This document shows, in pieces, positions 1 through 6,017 of a DNA stretch of 10,645 nucleotides (positions are counted from its first letter, which is position 1; each line of letters begins with the position of its first letter). The notes under the pieces were generated by a model that made no database searches, was not told the origin of the DNA, and saw only the letters and a program-made list of their open reading frames with translations. The position numbers were made by a program, and so were the translations under genes. Source of the stretch: an uncultured Bacilli bacterium (lineage in GTDB: Bacteria > Bacillota_I > Bacilli_A > RF39 > UBA660). The stretch covers positions 1 to 10,645 of the forward strand of contig CANTWP010000104.1 of the NCBI GenBank assembly GCA_947853245.1, in the 5' to 3' direction.

Positions 1-197
1 GTGAAGGTATAGATATTGCTTTAAAGGTTGGTACTAAAACAGGCAGACCATTTGGTAGACCTAAAATAAGTAAACCTAATAATTATGATGAAGTCATTGG
101 GAAATGGAAAGATAAAAAAATAACTGCTCGTGAAGCCATGAGACAGTTAAATTTAAAACCTAATACTTTCTATTGTATGGTTAAAAATGATAAATAG
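1..197 (+). CDS. C-terminal fragment of a small serine recombinase (resolvase/invertase), cut by the window start
   Basis: Reading from base 3, the open frame gives about 64 residues to a TAG at 195-197. It starts EGIDIALKVG, passes GRPFGRPK, and ends in a helix-turn-helix around KITAREAMRQLNLKPNTF. The GRP linker followed by a short C-terminal HTH is the usual end of small serine resolvases and DNA invertases, which cut and rejoin DNA through a serine located in the missing N-terminal part. Whether the full gene is active cannot be judged here. It is not the large-recombinase type found at 3442-5082, so the region carries at least two kinds of serine recombinase. No terminator follows; the next candidate gene starts 57 bp downstream on the same strand. 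Confidence 0.8.
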   Translation, partial: EGIDIALKVGTKTGRPFGRPKISKPNNYDEVIGKWKDKKITAREAMRQLNLKPNTFYCMVKNDK

Positions 198-254
198 TAT
201 TAACTTGATTATAATTAAATATTATGAGAATTTTAAATTAATTTGAGGTATTGT

Positions 255-392
255 ATGAATAAAGAAGAATTAATTAGATATATGTATTATTTGTTAGATA
301 AAATAGATGATGCATATTATAGAGAAGTAAAAATCAGTGTGGAAAGATTTATTAGTAATATAGATAGGTATTTTATATTTAAGAGTAATTGA
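255..392 (+). CDS. Hypothetical small protein, 45 aa
   Basis: ATG at 255 is preceded by GAGG (245-248) at 6 nt spacing, a reasonable ribosome binding site. The product begins MNKEELIRYMYYLLDKIDD and ends ...RYFIFKSN. It looks like a charged, probably helical peptide, with no signal peptide, membrane segment or recognised motif. Its TGA stop (390-392) directly abuts the stop of the convergent gene 393-1016, with no terminator between them. The leader at 233-248 matches the leader of the recombinase gene at 2996-3011 in 15 of 16 bases. I do not recognise a family; coding status rests on the RBS and clean start only. Confidence 0.45.
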   Translation: MNKEELIRYMYYLLDKIDDAYYREVKISVERFISNIDRYFIFKSN

Positions 393-1016
393 TTAAAGTG
401 TTGTATGTTTTTCAATAATATCGTATAACTGATAATCTTCTTCTTTAATTAAAGGAAACTTTTCTCTCAACATTCTTATAGCCATATTCATGCTAGTTGG
501 TGTTGAATTTTCTAAAAAGTCTATAATTTCATCAATATTTGATTTAAGAGAAAATTTTTCTTTTTTCTTATTTTTCGATATATAAAAACCGTCTTTCTTT
601 TTAAATTTACAGTAATCAAGAAATTTCTTTGTTTGAGTTATACCTCTATCTATTCCGGTTATTTCTTGTATTCGTTCTTTTGCTTCTCTATATGTACGGA
701 CCGGTTCATTGTTTAAATTTTCAGTTATTAAATCTTTATATTTCTCTAATTCTACTGAACGTTTCTTTCTTTTTTTATTTATCATAAAAATATAATCTTT
801 TTTAAATTTTGTGATGTAATTAAATAATGTTCTTCTACTTATACCTGCCTGTAATAAAATCTCATCTATACTTTTATCATTTTTGTCATATTCTAATAGT
901 ACTTTACATATAGATTCTGCTTTATCTCCATAACGACCCTTGTACATACCATATGCTATATCATTTAGCATTTTTTTTTGATTTTTATTTTTTATTAAAT
1001 ATCTTCTTCTTCCCAT
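393..1016 (-). CDS. Two-HTH DNA-binding protein resembling the N-terminal part of an IS630-type transposase, no catalytic domain
   Basis: The product is 207 aa and strongly basic. Residues about 49-72 (SIDEILLQAGISRRTLFNYI) read as a helix-turn-helix. Residues about 106-145 (VRTYREAKERIQEITGIDRG, then TQTKKFLDYCKFKKKDGF) resemble the second, winged HTH that follows it in IS630/Tc1-type transposases and their relatives. The remaining 60 residues are charged and helical, and I see no room for the DDE catalytic core (IS630 transposases are about 330-360 aa). It is therefore a truncated transposase, a domesticated DNA-binding protein, or a regulator with the same HTH pair. The ATG at 1014-1016 has only a weak GAAG upstream, but a promoter sits in place at 1034-1061. 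The gene runs opposite to the helicase/recombinase genes and shares their upstream region, an arrangement typical of an autoregulator. The function is inference; the HTH calls are moderately firm. Confidence 0.65.
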   Translation of the reverse strand: MGRRRYLIKNKNQKKMLNDIAYGMYKGRYGDKAESICKVLLEYDKNDKSIDEILLQAGISRRTLFNYITKFKKDYIFMINKKRKKRSVELEKYKDLITENLNNEPVRTYREAKERIQEITGIDRGITQTKKFLDYCKFKKKDGFYISKNKKKEKFSLKSNIDEIIDFLENSTPTSMNMAIRMLREKFPLIKEEDYQLYDIIEKHTTL

Positions 1017-1033
1017 AATATCTTCACTACTTA

Positions 1034-1061
1034 ATTATATCAAAAAATATTATAAGTGCAA
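1034..1061 (-). promoter_or_regulatory. Promoter of the two-HTH gene, with flanking direct repeats
   Basis: On the minus strand, TTGCAC (1061-1056) and a perfect TATAAT (1039-1034) are separated by 16 bp, a good sigma-A-type promoter 17 bp upstream of the ATG. The -35 box lies exactly between two direct copies of ATTATAA (plus strand 1049-1055 and 1063-1069, 14 bp period). That spacing would suit an operator for a protein binding successive turns of one DNA face, possibly the encoded HTH protein itself (inference). Confidence 0.55.
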
Positions 1062-1094
1062 CATTATAACGAAAAAATAAAAAAATATCTCTTT

Positions 1095-1137
1095 AAGCCC
1101 TTATATTTAAAGGGTTTTCTCATGAGGCGTTTTTTTC
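1095..1137 (+). terminator. Hairpin with T-rich tail in the leader of the 90-aa gene (attenuator or terminator candidate)
   Basis: Bases 1095-1102 and 1110-1117 can form an 8-bp stem (one G-U pair) with a 7-nt loop, followed by TTTT. An 8-base palindrome CTCATGAG (1119-1126) and a run of seven T (1130-1136) come just after. The structure lies 25-70 bp ahead of the start at 1163. If transcription begins near 1070, it would act as a leader attenuator; otherwise it insulates the two divergent units. I see no convincing plus-strand -35/-10 pair upstream of it. Confidence 0.4.
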
Positions 1138-1162
1138 ATATTTAAAATTAGGAGGTGGAAAA

Positions 1163-1435
1163 ATGGAATATAATCAAAAAATCATTAGACAGAAAACTTT
1201 ATTTGATGATGAAAATTCTGACGAAAATTTCTTAAAAGAAGAATTAAAAAGACGCAGAAGATTAGAAATAAAGCGTAAAGAACGTGAATTAGAAGAAAAA
1301 TACGCTAAAAGTTGTCAAATTGATGTATCAGAAGTTGATGAACACATTAAACAAAGTGTAGAACAGTATAAGAAAATGATTATAGAAACTTTTGGCAGTG
1401 ATATTTTTAGTAATGATAACTGGCTAGGTATTTAA
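1163..1435 (+). CDS. Hypothetical charged helical protein, 90 aa
   Basis: The start has one of the strongest ribosome binding sites in the window, AGGAGGTGG (1151-1159). The protein is highly charged. Residues about 24-50 (LKEELKRRRRLEIKRKEREL and onward) are a continuous Lys/Arg/Glu helix likely to form a coiled coil or bind nucleic acid. The C-terminal part (residues 55-90) is more ordinary and ends in FGSDIFSNDNWLGI. There is no membrane segment or signal peptide. It lies 64 bp upstream of the helicase with no terminator between them, so the two are probably co-transcribed. It could be a helicase partner or a replication/transfer accessory protein of the element, but no family is recognisable and no function is assigned. 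Confidence 0.7.
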   Translation: MEYNQKIIRQKTLFDDENSDENFLKEELKRRRRLEIKRKERELEEKYAKSCQIDVSEVDEHIKQSVEQYKKMIIETFGSDIFSNDNWLGI

Positions 1436-1499
1436 ATTAGGATAATAAAGGGGTTAGTTATAGTGTATAGAAATTTATATAAAGAAATGGAGAATTATT

Positions 1500-1588
1500 A
1501 TGACTAATTATATAAATAAAGAAATAAATAATTTAGAAAAAGGAGATATGGATATGAATAATAATATAAATAAAGAAGTAAATAATTT
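1500..1588 (+). repeat. Tandem duplication of the helicase start region
   Basis: The first 35 bases from ATG 1500 match the first 35 from ATG 1554 at 32 positions, an offset of 54 bp (18 codons). The encoded segments are MTNYINKEINNLEK and MNNNINKEVNNFGK. The second copy carries its own ribosome binding site in the first copy's tail. The duplication is in frame, so both starts give a full helicase. Confidence 0.75.
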
Positions 1589-2900
1589 TGGGAAAATGGC
1601 TAATAATGTTATACAGCTTGGAGAAGAACAACTAAAGATATATAACATAATGGAAAATACTTATGATAATATGCTTATTTTAGGTAAAGCAGGAACAGGT
1701 AAATCCGAATTACTTAAATATTTTATGAGAAATACAACAAAACGTGTAATCTTATTAGCGCCAACTGGAGTGGGAGCACACAATGTTGGTGGTCAAACAA
1801 TACATTCTTTTTTCAAGTTTGACACTGGACTTCAAGATAGACAAAGAACGATTAGTGAATGGTATGAACATAACAGTGATGTACTGAAAAATGTTGATAC
1901 TATAATTATCGATGAAATATCAATGGTGCGTCCTGATATATTTGAAGCAATGAGTTTAATATGTACGAATGCTAGAAACTCTATTGTACCATTTGGTGGT
2001 ATTCAAGTTGTTGGTTTTGGAGATTTATTTCAATTACCACCTGTTGTTAGTGATGATGATAAAGGTGTTATAGACTATTTAACAGATACTTACCATAGTA
2101 CTATGTTTTTTAGTACACCATCATTTATAGATGGAGATTTTAAGATATATGAATTAGAACATATTTATAGACAAGAAGATTATGATTTTAAGTATCTTTT
2201 AAATGAAGTAAGAAACGGTAATAAAACACCAGAGATTTTAGAAAAATTGAATAATAGAATTTTAACTTCTGATATTAAAGACAATGTTATAACCTTAACT
2301 ACAACGAGAAAAGCGTCAGATATAATGAATAAGTCTAAATTAGAAGAGATTAAAAATGAAGAGTTTACTTATTTTGGAGCAATTAAGGGCAATATGAAAA
2401 AAGACTCATTTCCAACTGACTATGAGTTGAAATTGAAAGTTGGTGCTCAAGTGATGATGGTTGCTAATGATGGAAAAGGTAGATGGGTAAATGGTACTGT
2501 AGGCGAAATAACACAACTCTACCCTAACGAAATTATTGTTAAAATTGATGGAATTGAGCATTCGGTTGAGAGATATAAGTGGAGAAAATTAAAACATATT
2601 TACAATAGTACTGATAAAAGTATAGAACGAGTTGTTGATGGAGAATTTGAACAATTTCCTATAAAACTTGCTTGGGCTACTACTATTCATAGATCACAAG
2701 GAAAAACTTATTCATCAGTAGTAATTGATTTAGTAAAAGGGGCGTTCGATTGTGGACAACTTTATGTTGCATTAAGTAGATGTACTTCATTTGAAAAACT
2801 TTATTTGAAAACTAGAGTTAGGCCTGCTGATATAAAAGTTAATCAAGAAGTAATTAATTTTATGAAAAATCATGAAATAATTAAATTTGGAGAAGTATAA
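1500..2900 (+). CDS. PIF1-family (RecD2-like) superfamily 1B DNA helicase
   Basis: ATP-dependent DNA helicase, 466 aa, expected to unwind DNA 5' to 3' as in the PIF1/RecD family. Visible motifs in order: Walker A GKAGTGKS (residues 62-69); motif Ia APTGVGAHNVGGQTIHSFF (87-105); Walker B IIIDEIS (135-141); motif III GFGDLFQLPPV (172-182); the C-terminal WATTIHRSQGKT (392-403); and LYVALSR with the arginine finger-type Arg (421-427). All core motifs are intact and the size is compact, without long accessory domains. Two starts are possible. ATG 1500 has GGAG at 7 nt; ATG 1554 (residue 19) has AGGAG (1541-1545) at 8 nt, and the segments after them are near-duplicates. Either could be used. PIF1-like helicases are common on phages and integrative elements, where they support element replication or maintenance; the recombinases downstream agree with that setting. 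The specific role is inference. Confidence 0.92.
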   Translation: MTNYINKEINNLEKGDMDMNNNINKEVNNFGKMANNVIQLGEEQLKIYNIMENTYDNMLILGKAGTGKSELLKYFMRNTTKRVILLAPTGVGAHNVGGQTIHSFFKFDTGLQDRQRTISEWYEHNSDVLKNVDTIIIDEISMVRPDIFEAMSLICTNARNSIVPFGGIQVVGFGDLFQLPPVVSDDDKGVIDYLTDTYHSTMFFSTPSFIDGDFKIYELEHIYRQEDYDFKYLLNEVRNGNKTPEILEKLNNRILTSDIKDNVITLTTTRKASDIMNKSKLEEIKNEEFTYFGAIKGNMKKDSFPTDYELKLKVGAQVMMVANDGKGRWVNGTVGEITQLYPNEIIVKIDGIEHSVERYKWRKLKHIYNSTDKSIERVVDGEFEQFPIKLAWATTIHRSQGKTYSSVVIDLVKGAFDCGQLYVALSRCTSFEKLYLKTRVRPADIKVNQEVINFMKNHEIIKFGEV

Positions 2901-2902
2901 AA

Positions 2903-2924
2903 TAACCTTAATTATACAAGGTTA
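2903..2924 (+). terminator. Hairpin after the helicase gene, weak terminator candidate
   Basis: TAACCTT (2903-2909) pairs perfectly with AAGGTTA (2918-2924) across an 8-nt loop, 2 bp after the helicase stop. There is no T-run after the stem, so it is more likely an mRNA-end or processing structure than an efficient intrinsic terminator. Confidence 0.4.
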
Positions 2925-2930
2925 AGTTAT

Positions 2931-2986
2931 CTAAGTGAGTTAGTGTATATTCTATTATATTATAGGTCCGTATACTAACTCACTAG
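2931..2986. repeat. Long imperfect dyad upstream of the recombinase pair (operator, att-like site or RNA hairpin)
   Basis: AGTGAGTTAGT (2934-2944) and its exact reverse complement (2974-2984) form an 11-bp inverted repeat. With wobble pairs it extends inward to 2948/2970, and with one bulge outward to 2931/2986. The centre lies near 2959 in an AT-rich spacer. The total span of about 56 bp and arms 15-25 bp from the centre resemble the layout of a large serine recombinase attachment site, and the site lies 40 bp upstream of the recombinase genes. It may equally be an operator that the recombinase or its paralogue uses for autoregulation. Confidence 0.6.
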
Positions 2987-3023
2987 ATTATACGATTAAA
3001 TTAATATGAGGAGATGATTAAAA

Positions 3024-3515
3024 ATGAAAAATTTAAAAGAAGAAGTTAGTTTATATATAAGAACTAATAATAATTATGAGTTAGATAAAGGAACTGTGTT
3101 AGATATACAGAAAACACAACTAGAATTATATTGCAAAGAAAAAAATTATGATATTAAAGATGTTTATTGTGATATTGGTCATTATAAATTTAAAAATAGA
3201 CTATCCTACAATAAAATGGTAAATGATATTAAAAAAGGAAAGATTAAAAAGATAGTTATATTTAGTATAGATAGAATATCTAGAGATGTTTCAGATATTG
3301 AAAAATTCTTTAAAATACTAAAAAAATATAATTGTGTTGCAGAGTTTATTAATGAAAATACAACGTCTTCTAATTATTACGGAAGAACAAAAATGATTAT
3401 CTTATCTATACTTAAAGAATATGAAAGTGAGGTCTTAAAAAATGAAAGAAGAACAAGAAAGCGTAGCACTCTACATAAGGGTAAGCACAGCAGAACAAGC
3501 AAAAGAAGGGTTTAG
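3024..3515 (+). CDS. Truncated serine recombinase-like protein lacking the catalytic serine, 163 aa
   Basis: Residues 8-140 follow the catalytic domain of serine recombinases and align position by position with the neighbour's first 140 residues. Both have YIR at 11-13 and YCD at 48-50; SIDRISRD (81-88) matches the neighbour's KIDRISRN (83-90). The nucleophile Ser at position 15 of the neighbour (YIRVST) is Asn here (YIRTNN), so DNA cleavage should be impossible. There is no Recombinase domain or zinc ribbon. The last 22 residues (about 142-163) contain 11 Lys/Arg and are translated from the first codons of the next gene in another frame. The start has GAGGAG (3009-3014) at 9 nt. The gene overlaps the active recombinase by 74 bp, so the two are presumably translated together. 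Inference: a pseudo-recombinase that could dimerise with or regulate the active enzyme. Alternative: a decaying duplicate, although the frame is intact over 140 conserved-looking residues. Confidence 0.85.
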   Translation: MKNLKEEVSLYIRTNNNYELDKGTVLDIQKTQLELYCKEKNYDIKDVYCDIGHYKFKNRLSYNKMVNDIKKGKIKKIVIFSIDRISRDVSDIEKFFKILKKYNCVAEFINENTTSSNYYGRTKMIILSILKEYESEVLKNERRTRKRSTLHKGKHSRTSKRRV

Positions 3516-5082
3516 TTTAGAGGCACAAGAGGAAAGATTATACTCATATTGTAATTATATGAGGTATAAGGTATTTAAAATCTATTGTGATGCCGGTTTA
3601 AGTGGAAAAGAAACAACAAAAAGAGAAGAATATAACAACATGCTAAAAGACTTAAAAAAAAGAAAATTTACTAAAGTAATTGCAATAAAAATTGATAGAA
3701 TAAGTAGAAATACAGTAGATTTTCTAACTTTCTTTAATACATTACAAGAATATGACTGTACTCTTAAGATATTAGATATTGATGTTGACTTCTCTACACC
3801 TATTGGTAAATTATTAATAACTGTTATAAGTGCTTTTGCTGAATTGGAAAGAAATATGATAGTTGATAGAACACTTGTCGGTGTAGAAGCAGCTGCCAAA
3901 TCGGGTAATTTTGGTGGTAGACCTCCTCTTGGTTATATGAAAGAACTTGTAAATGGAGAAAAGGGTAAAAAATGGGTTATTAATGAAGAAGAAGCAGAAA
4001 TAGTAAAAGAAATATTTGATTTATGTTTAAAAGGAAACTCATATAATGACATAGCAAATATTATTCAAGAAAAATACACTGATAAATATTGTTATACAAA
4101 AAAGAATAATGAAACCGGCGAAATTGAAACTATCCCAAGAACTTGGACTGACGCGTCTATATGTACTATATTAAATAATAAGTCATATTATGGTATTCGC
4201 GAACATAGAAAAAAATCTAAAGGAAAGATAATAGAAATTAAAGATAAAATACCTGCTATAATTACTGAAGATATTTTCTATGAGTGCCAAGATAATATTG
4301 AGAAAAATAAAAGAAACTACTATAGAAATAAAAAATATTTATTTATGCAGAAATTGGTATGTCCTAAGTGTGGTAGAATTATGGCTTGTAATGGTACTAA
4401 AAAGAAAACGGGACAAGAATATCTATACTATAAATGCAAAGACTGTAAGGAAGCGTTTAGAGAAGATTTAGTAGAAAAAGCAGTAATAAGTAAGTTAAGG
4501 TCTTTTTTAGAACTTTACTTAGCCATAGAATCTAATTATATAGCAGTAGATAGTGATACAGCAGAAGAACTTAAGAAAGGAAAGATAGATAATACAATTA
4601 GATACGCTATGGACACTATTACTATTAATAAAATATTAAATAAAGATGCGTATACTAATGTTGATTATTTAGACCAAATTTGGTATTCAACAGATTATGA
4701 AACTAAACATAAATTTATTCGTGAGTATATAGATACTATAGAGGTTAAATTACATCGCAATAAAGGTAAAAAAACTGTTGAAATATTAAATTTGAAACTT
4801 AGACCACACAAAGCAAAAAATCTTCAAAATCTTTTTGAGAGTAATGAATTAGACTTTTTGTATGGTGGCTATCATAACAATGAATATAGTATTGTTGAAT
4901 TTACTGAAAAACAAGCCGAAGATTACATCAACATCTTAAAGAAAAAGTTTAATATTAATGTTATTGATGTGTTTAAAGAAAATAAATATTACTATAGTGA
5001 AAATTTATTTAAAATAATAAATGTCGATAGTAATAGAGCTGTTGAGAGAGATACAATACTGTATCTGGAAGTACTGCAATAG
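3442..5082 (+). CDS. Large serine recombinase (site-specific integrase/excisionase), 546 aa
   Basis: This enzyme would integrate and excise the element by double-strand cleavage with a phosphoserine link. Residues 8-150 are the resolvase catalytic domain: YIRVSTAEQ with catalytic Ser15, KIDRISRN (83-90) and AELERN (133-138). Residues about 155-280 are the Recombinase domain, with GGRPPLGY (158-165) and SICTILNNKSYYG. A zinc ribbon follows with Cys307, Cys310, Cys332 and Cys335. The remaining 210 residues are the usual variable tail. Length and domain order are normal for TndX/TnpX- or phage-type large serine integrases, and every key residue is present. GAGG (3429-3432) at 9 nt marks ATG 3442, and an in-frame stop at 3436-3438 rules out a longer protein. 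The gene overlaps the pseudo-recombinase by 74 bp. It sits near what is probably one end of the element, the usual place for such a gene. Confidence 0.95.
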   Translation: MKEEQESVALYIRVSTAEQAKEGFSLEAQEERLYSYCNYMRYKVFKIYCDAGLSGKETTKREEYNNMLKDLKKRKFTKVIAIKIDRISRNTVDFLTFFNTLQEYDCTLKILDIDVDFSTPIGKLLITVISAFAELERNMIVDRTLVGVEAAAKSGNFGGRPPLGYMKELVNGEKGKKWVINEEEAEIVKEIFDLCLKGNSYNDIANIIQEKYTDKYCYTKKNNETGEIETIPRTWTDASICTILNNKSYYGIREHRKKSKGKIIEIKDKIPAIITEDIFYECQDNIEKNKRNYYRNKKYLFMQKLVCPKCGRIMACNGTKKKTGQEYLYYKCKDCKEAFREDLVEKAVISKLRSFLELYLAIESNYIAVDSDTAEELKKGKIDNTIRYAMDTITINKILNKDAYTNVDYLDQIWYSTDYETKHKFIREYIDTIEVKLHRNKGKKTVEILNLKLRPHKAKNLQNLFESNELDFLYGGYHNNEYSIVEFTEKQAEDYINILKKKFNINVIDVFKENKYYYSENLFKIINVDSNRAVERDTILYLEVLQ

Positions 5083-5087
5083 GTACT
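5049..5087 (+). repeat. Two small inverted repeats across the end of the large recombinase gene
   Basis: AGATAC (5049-5054) pairs with GTATCT (5061-5066), and AGTAC (5070-5074) with GTACT (5083-5087), the second spanning the stop codon. Such nested dyads at the 3' end of an integrase gene could be part of an attachment site or only an mRNA-end structure. Confidence 0.35.
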
Positions 5088-5324
5088 AAAATTAGATAAA
5101 ATAGATAAGAAAGGAGCATAACAAAAAAAGTTGGGAACCCTTTTGTAAATCCGACCATTTATGTATTCGGACTATCATTTATTGATAGTTTTTTTTATTT
5201 ATATTTTATCAACTTTCTAACCATAATAAATTTATATAAGACCATCAGTATTATATTGATGCATTTGTTCATTTAGTTCCTCACTTTATCCATTTTGTTT
5301 ATTAAAACTAAAAATTTTTATGAT
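5083..5324. other. Gene-free junction between the recombinase and the pilus-side genes
   Basis: No coding frame of useful length is supported here. AAAGGAG (5110-5116) is a good ribosome binding site with no start codon at a usable distance, as if a gene start had been lost. After it come GGGAACCC (5133-5140), a 5-bp stem TCCGA/TCGGA (5150-5154 and 5167-5171) and the terminator at 5171. A weak promoter-like pair CTGCAA/TAAAAT with 17 bp spacing precedes it (about 5074-5102), so a small structured RNA is conceivable. Bases 5200-5324 are plain AT-rich sequence with no visible structure. The element/chromosome boundary most likely falls in this stretch (inference). Confidence 0.45.
5171..5196 (+). 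terminator. Intrinsic terminator after the recombinase gene
   Basis: ACTATCA (5171-5177) pairs perfectly with TGATAGT (5183-5189) across a 5-nt loop, followed by an unbroken T-run to 5196. This would end the helicase/recombinase transcript, or a small RNA starting near 5110. Confidence 0.8.
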
Positions 5325-5353
5325 TTGATTTTTAGATAATTATATGTTAGAAT
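5325..5353 (+). promoter_or_regulatory. Promoter of the 198-aa membrane protein gene
   Basis: TTGATT (5325-5330) and TAGAAT (5348-5353) have an ideal 17-bp spacer and lie 23 bp upstream of the start codon, leaving a short leader with AGGAGG (5366-5371). Confidence 0.6.
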
Positions 5354-5376
5354 AACTAATCGATCAGGAGGCATGT

Positions 5377-5973
5377 ATGTTAGGAGAAACTAAAGAAAAA
5401 TTAAAAGATAAGTTATTGAGTGGGTGGAATAATTTTACTAATGCAATTCGTAACAATAAGTCTAAAGTTATTAAATATATTTCATTAGCTGCTACTATAT
5501 TAATTGTTGGTATGATTTCAAAAATTTTAGGATTTATAGTTCTTACTGCGACAGGGATACATTTTATAAAAAAACACGCTTTTCCAGTAATAAAAGGATT
5601 GGTAGCAACATTTAAGAATAACTCAAAACCACACGGAATTTCTAATAAAATAAATCGATCATTTCGCACAATTAAAACAAAATTATTATCATTTTGTTCT
5701 AACGATGAAAAAGCAAAAAAAGAATGTACTGAAGAATATGAACTAAGAACTAAAAATACAATTCATAATAAAATATCTAATTTAAAAGTGGCTACACTAT
5801 CTAAATTTAAAAGTAGTAAATGTATAAAAAAAGATATTCTTGGCGTTAGAATAGTTAATGGCGAATATAAATTAAAAGCTAAACAAATAATTCAAGACAA
5901 TATAAATTTAAATGATATAAAAAGATTTAGAGAATCTTTAGAGCAAAATCAACAAAAAATTAAAGTTAGATAA
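5377..5973 (+). CDS. Hypothetical lysine-rich membrane protein, 198 aa
   Basis: AGGAGG (5366-5371) precedes two overlapping ATGs. The one at 5373 runs into a stop after six codons, so ATG 5377 is the start, 5 nt from the RBS. A hydrophobic stretch at residues about 33-64 (YISLAATILIVGMISKILGF and onward) is long enough for one long or two short hairpin membrane segments. It is flanked by an amphipathic, charged N-terminus and a very lysine-rich 130-residue C-terminal part, probably cytoplasmic by the positive-inside rule. The C-terminal part has three cysteines (107, 117, 149) and ends in a charged helix. The gene has its own promoter and a strong terminator, so it is a single-gene unit between the mobile region and the pilus side. 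No family is recognised. Confidence 0.75.
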   Translation: MLGETKEKLKDKLLSGWNNFTNAIRNNKSKVIKYISLAATILIVGMISKILGFIVLTATGIHFIKKHAFPVIKGLVATFKNNSKPHGISNKINRSFRTIKTKLLSFCSNDEKAKKECTEEYELRTKNTIHNKISNLKVATLSKFKSSKCIKKDILGVRIVNGEYKLKAKQIIQDNINLNDIKRFRESLEQNQQKIKVR

Positions 5974-5981
5974 AATATATT

Positions 5982-6013
5982 AAATAAGTTGAATAATTAC
6001 AACTTATTTTTTT
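5982..6013 (+). terminator. Intrinsic terminator after the 198-aa gene
   Basis: AAATAAGTTG (5982-5991) is perfectly complementary to CAACTTATTT (6000-6009), with an 8-nt loop and a T-run to 6013. It lies 9 bp after the stop codon. Confidence 0.85.
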
Positions 6014-6017
6014 GTTA

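Noticed and set aside
3436..3444. A-rich slippery-looking run suggesting a programmed frameshift that fuses the two recombinase proteins
   Set aside because: A -1 shift leads to the wrong frame; the recombinase frame has a stop at 3436-3438 and its own GAGG and ATG, so separate initiation explains it.
3582..3899. 105-aa open frame on the minus strand
   Set aside because: Lies wholly inside the catalytic-domain coding sequence of the large recombinase; no ribosome binding site or family signal.
4280..4471. 63-aa open frame on the plus strand
   Set aside because: Out-of-frame shadow over the zinc-ribbon part of the recombinase gene.
5110..5196. Possible tRNA-like or known riboswitch 3' end (GGGAACCC, CCGACCA)
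   Set aside because: No cloverleaf or conserved TPsiC/anticodon arms can be drawn, and no known riboswitch core is recognisable.
5364..5669. 101-aa open frame on the minus strand
   Set aside because: Antisense to the 198-aa membrane protein gene, which has promoter, RBS and terminator of its own.
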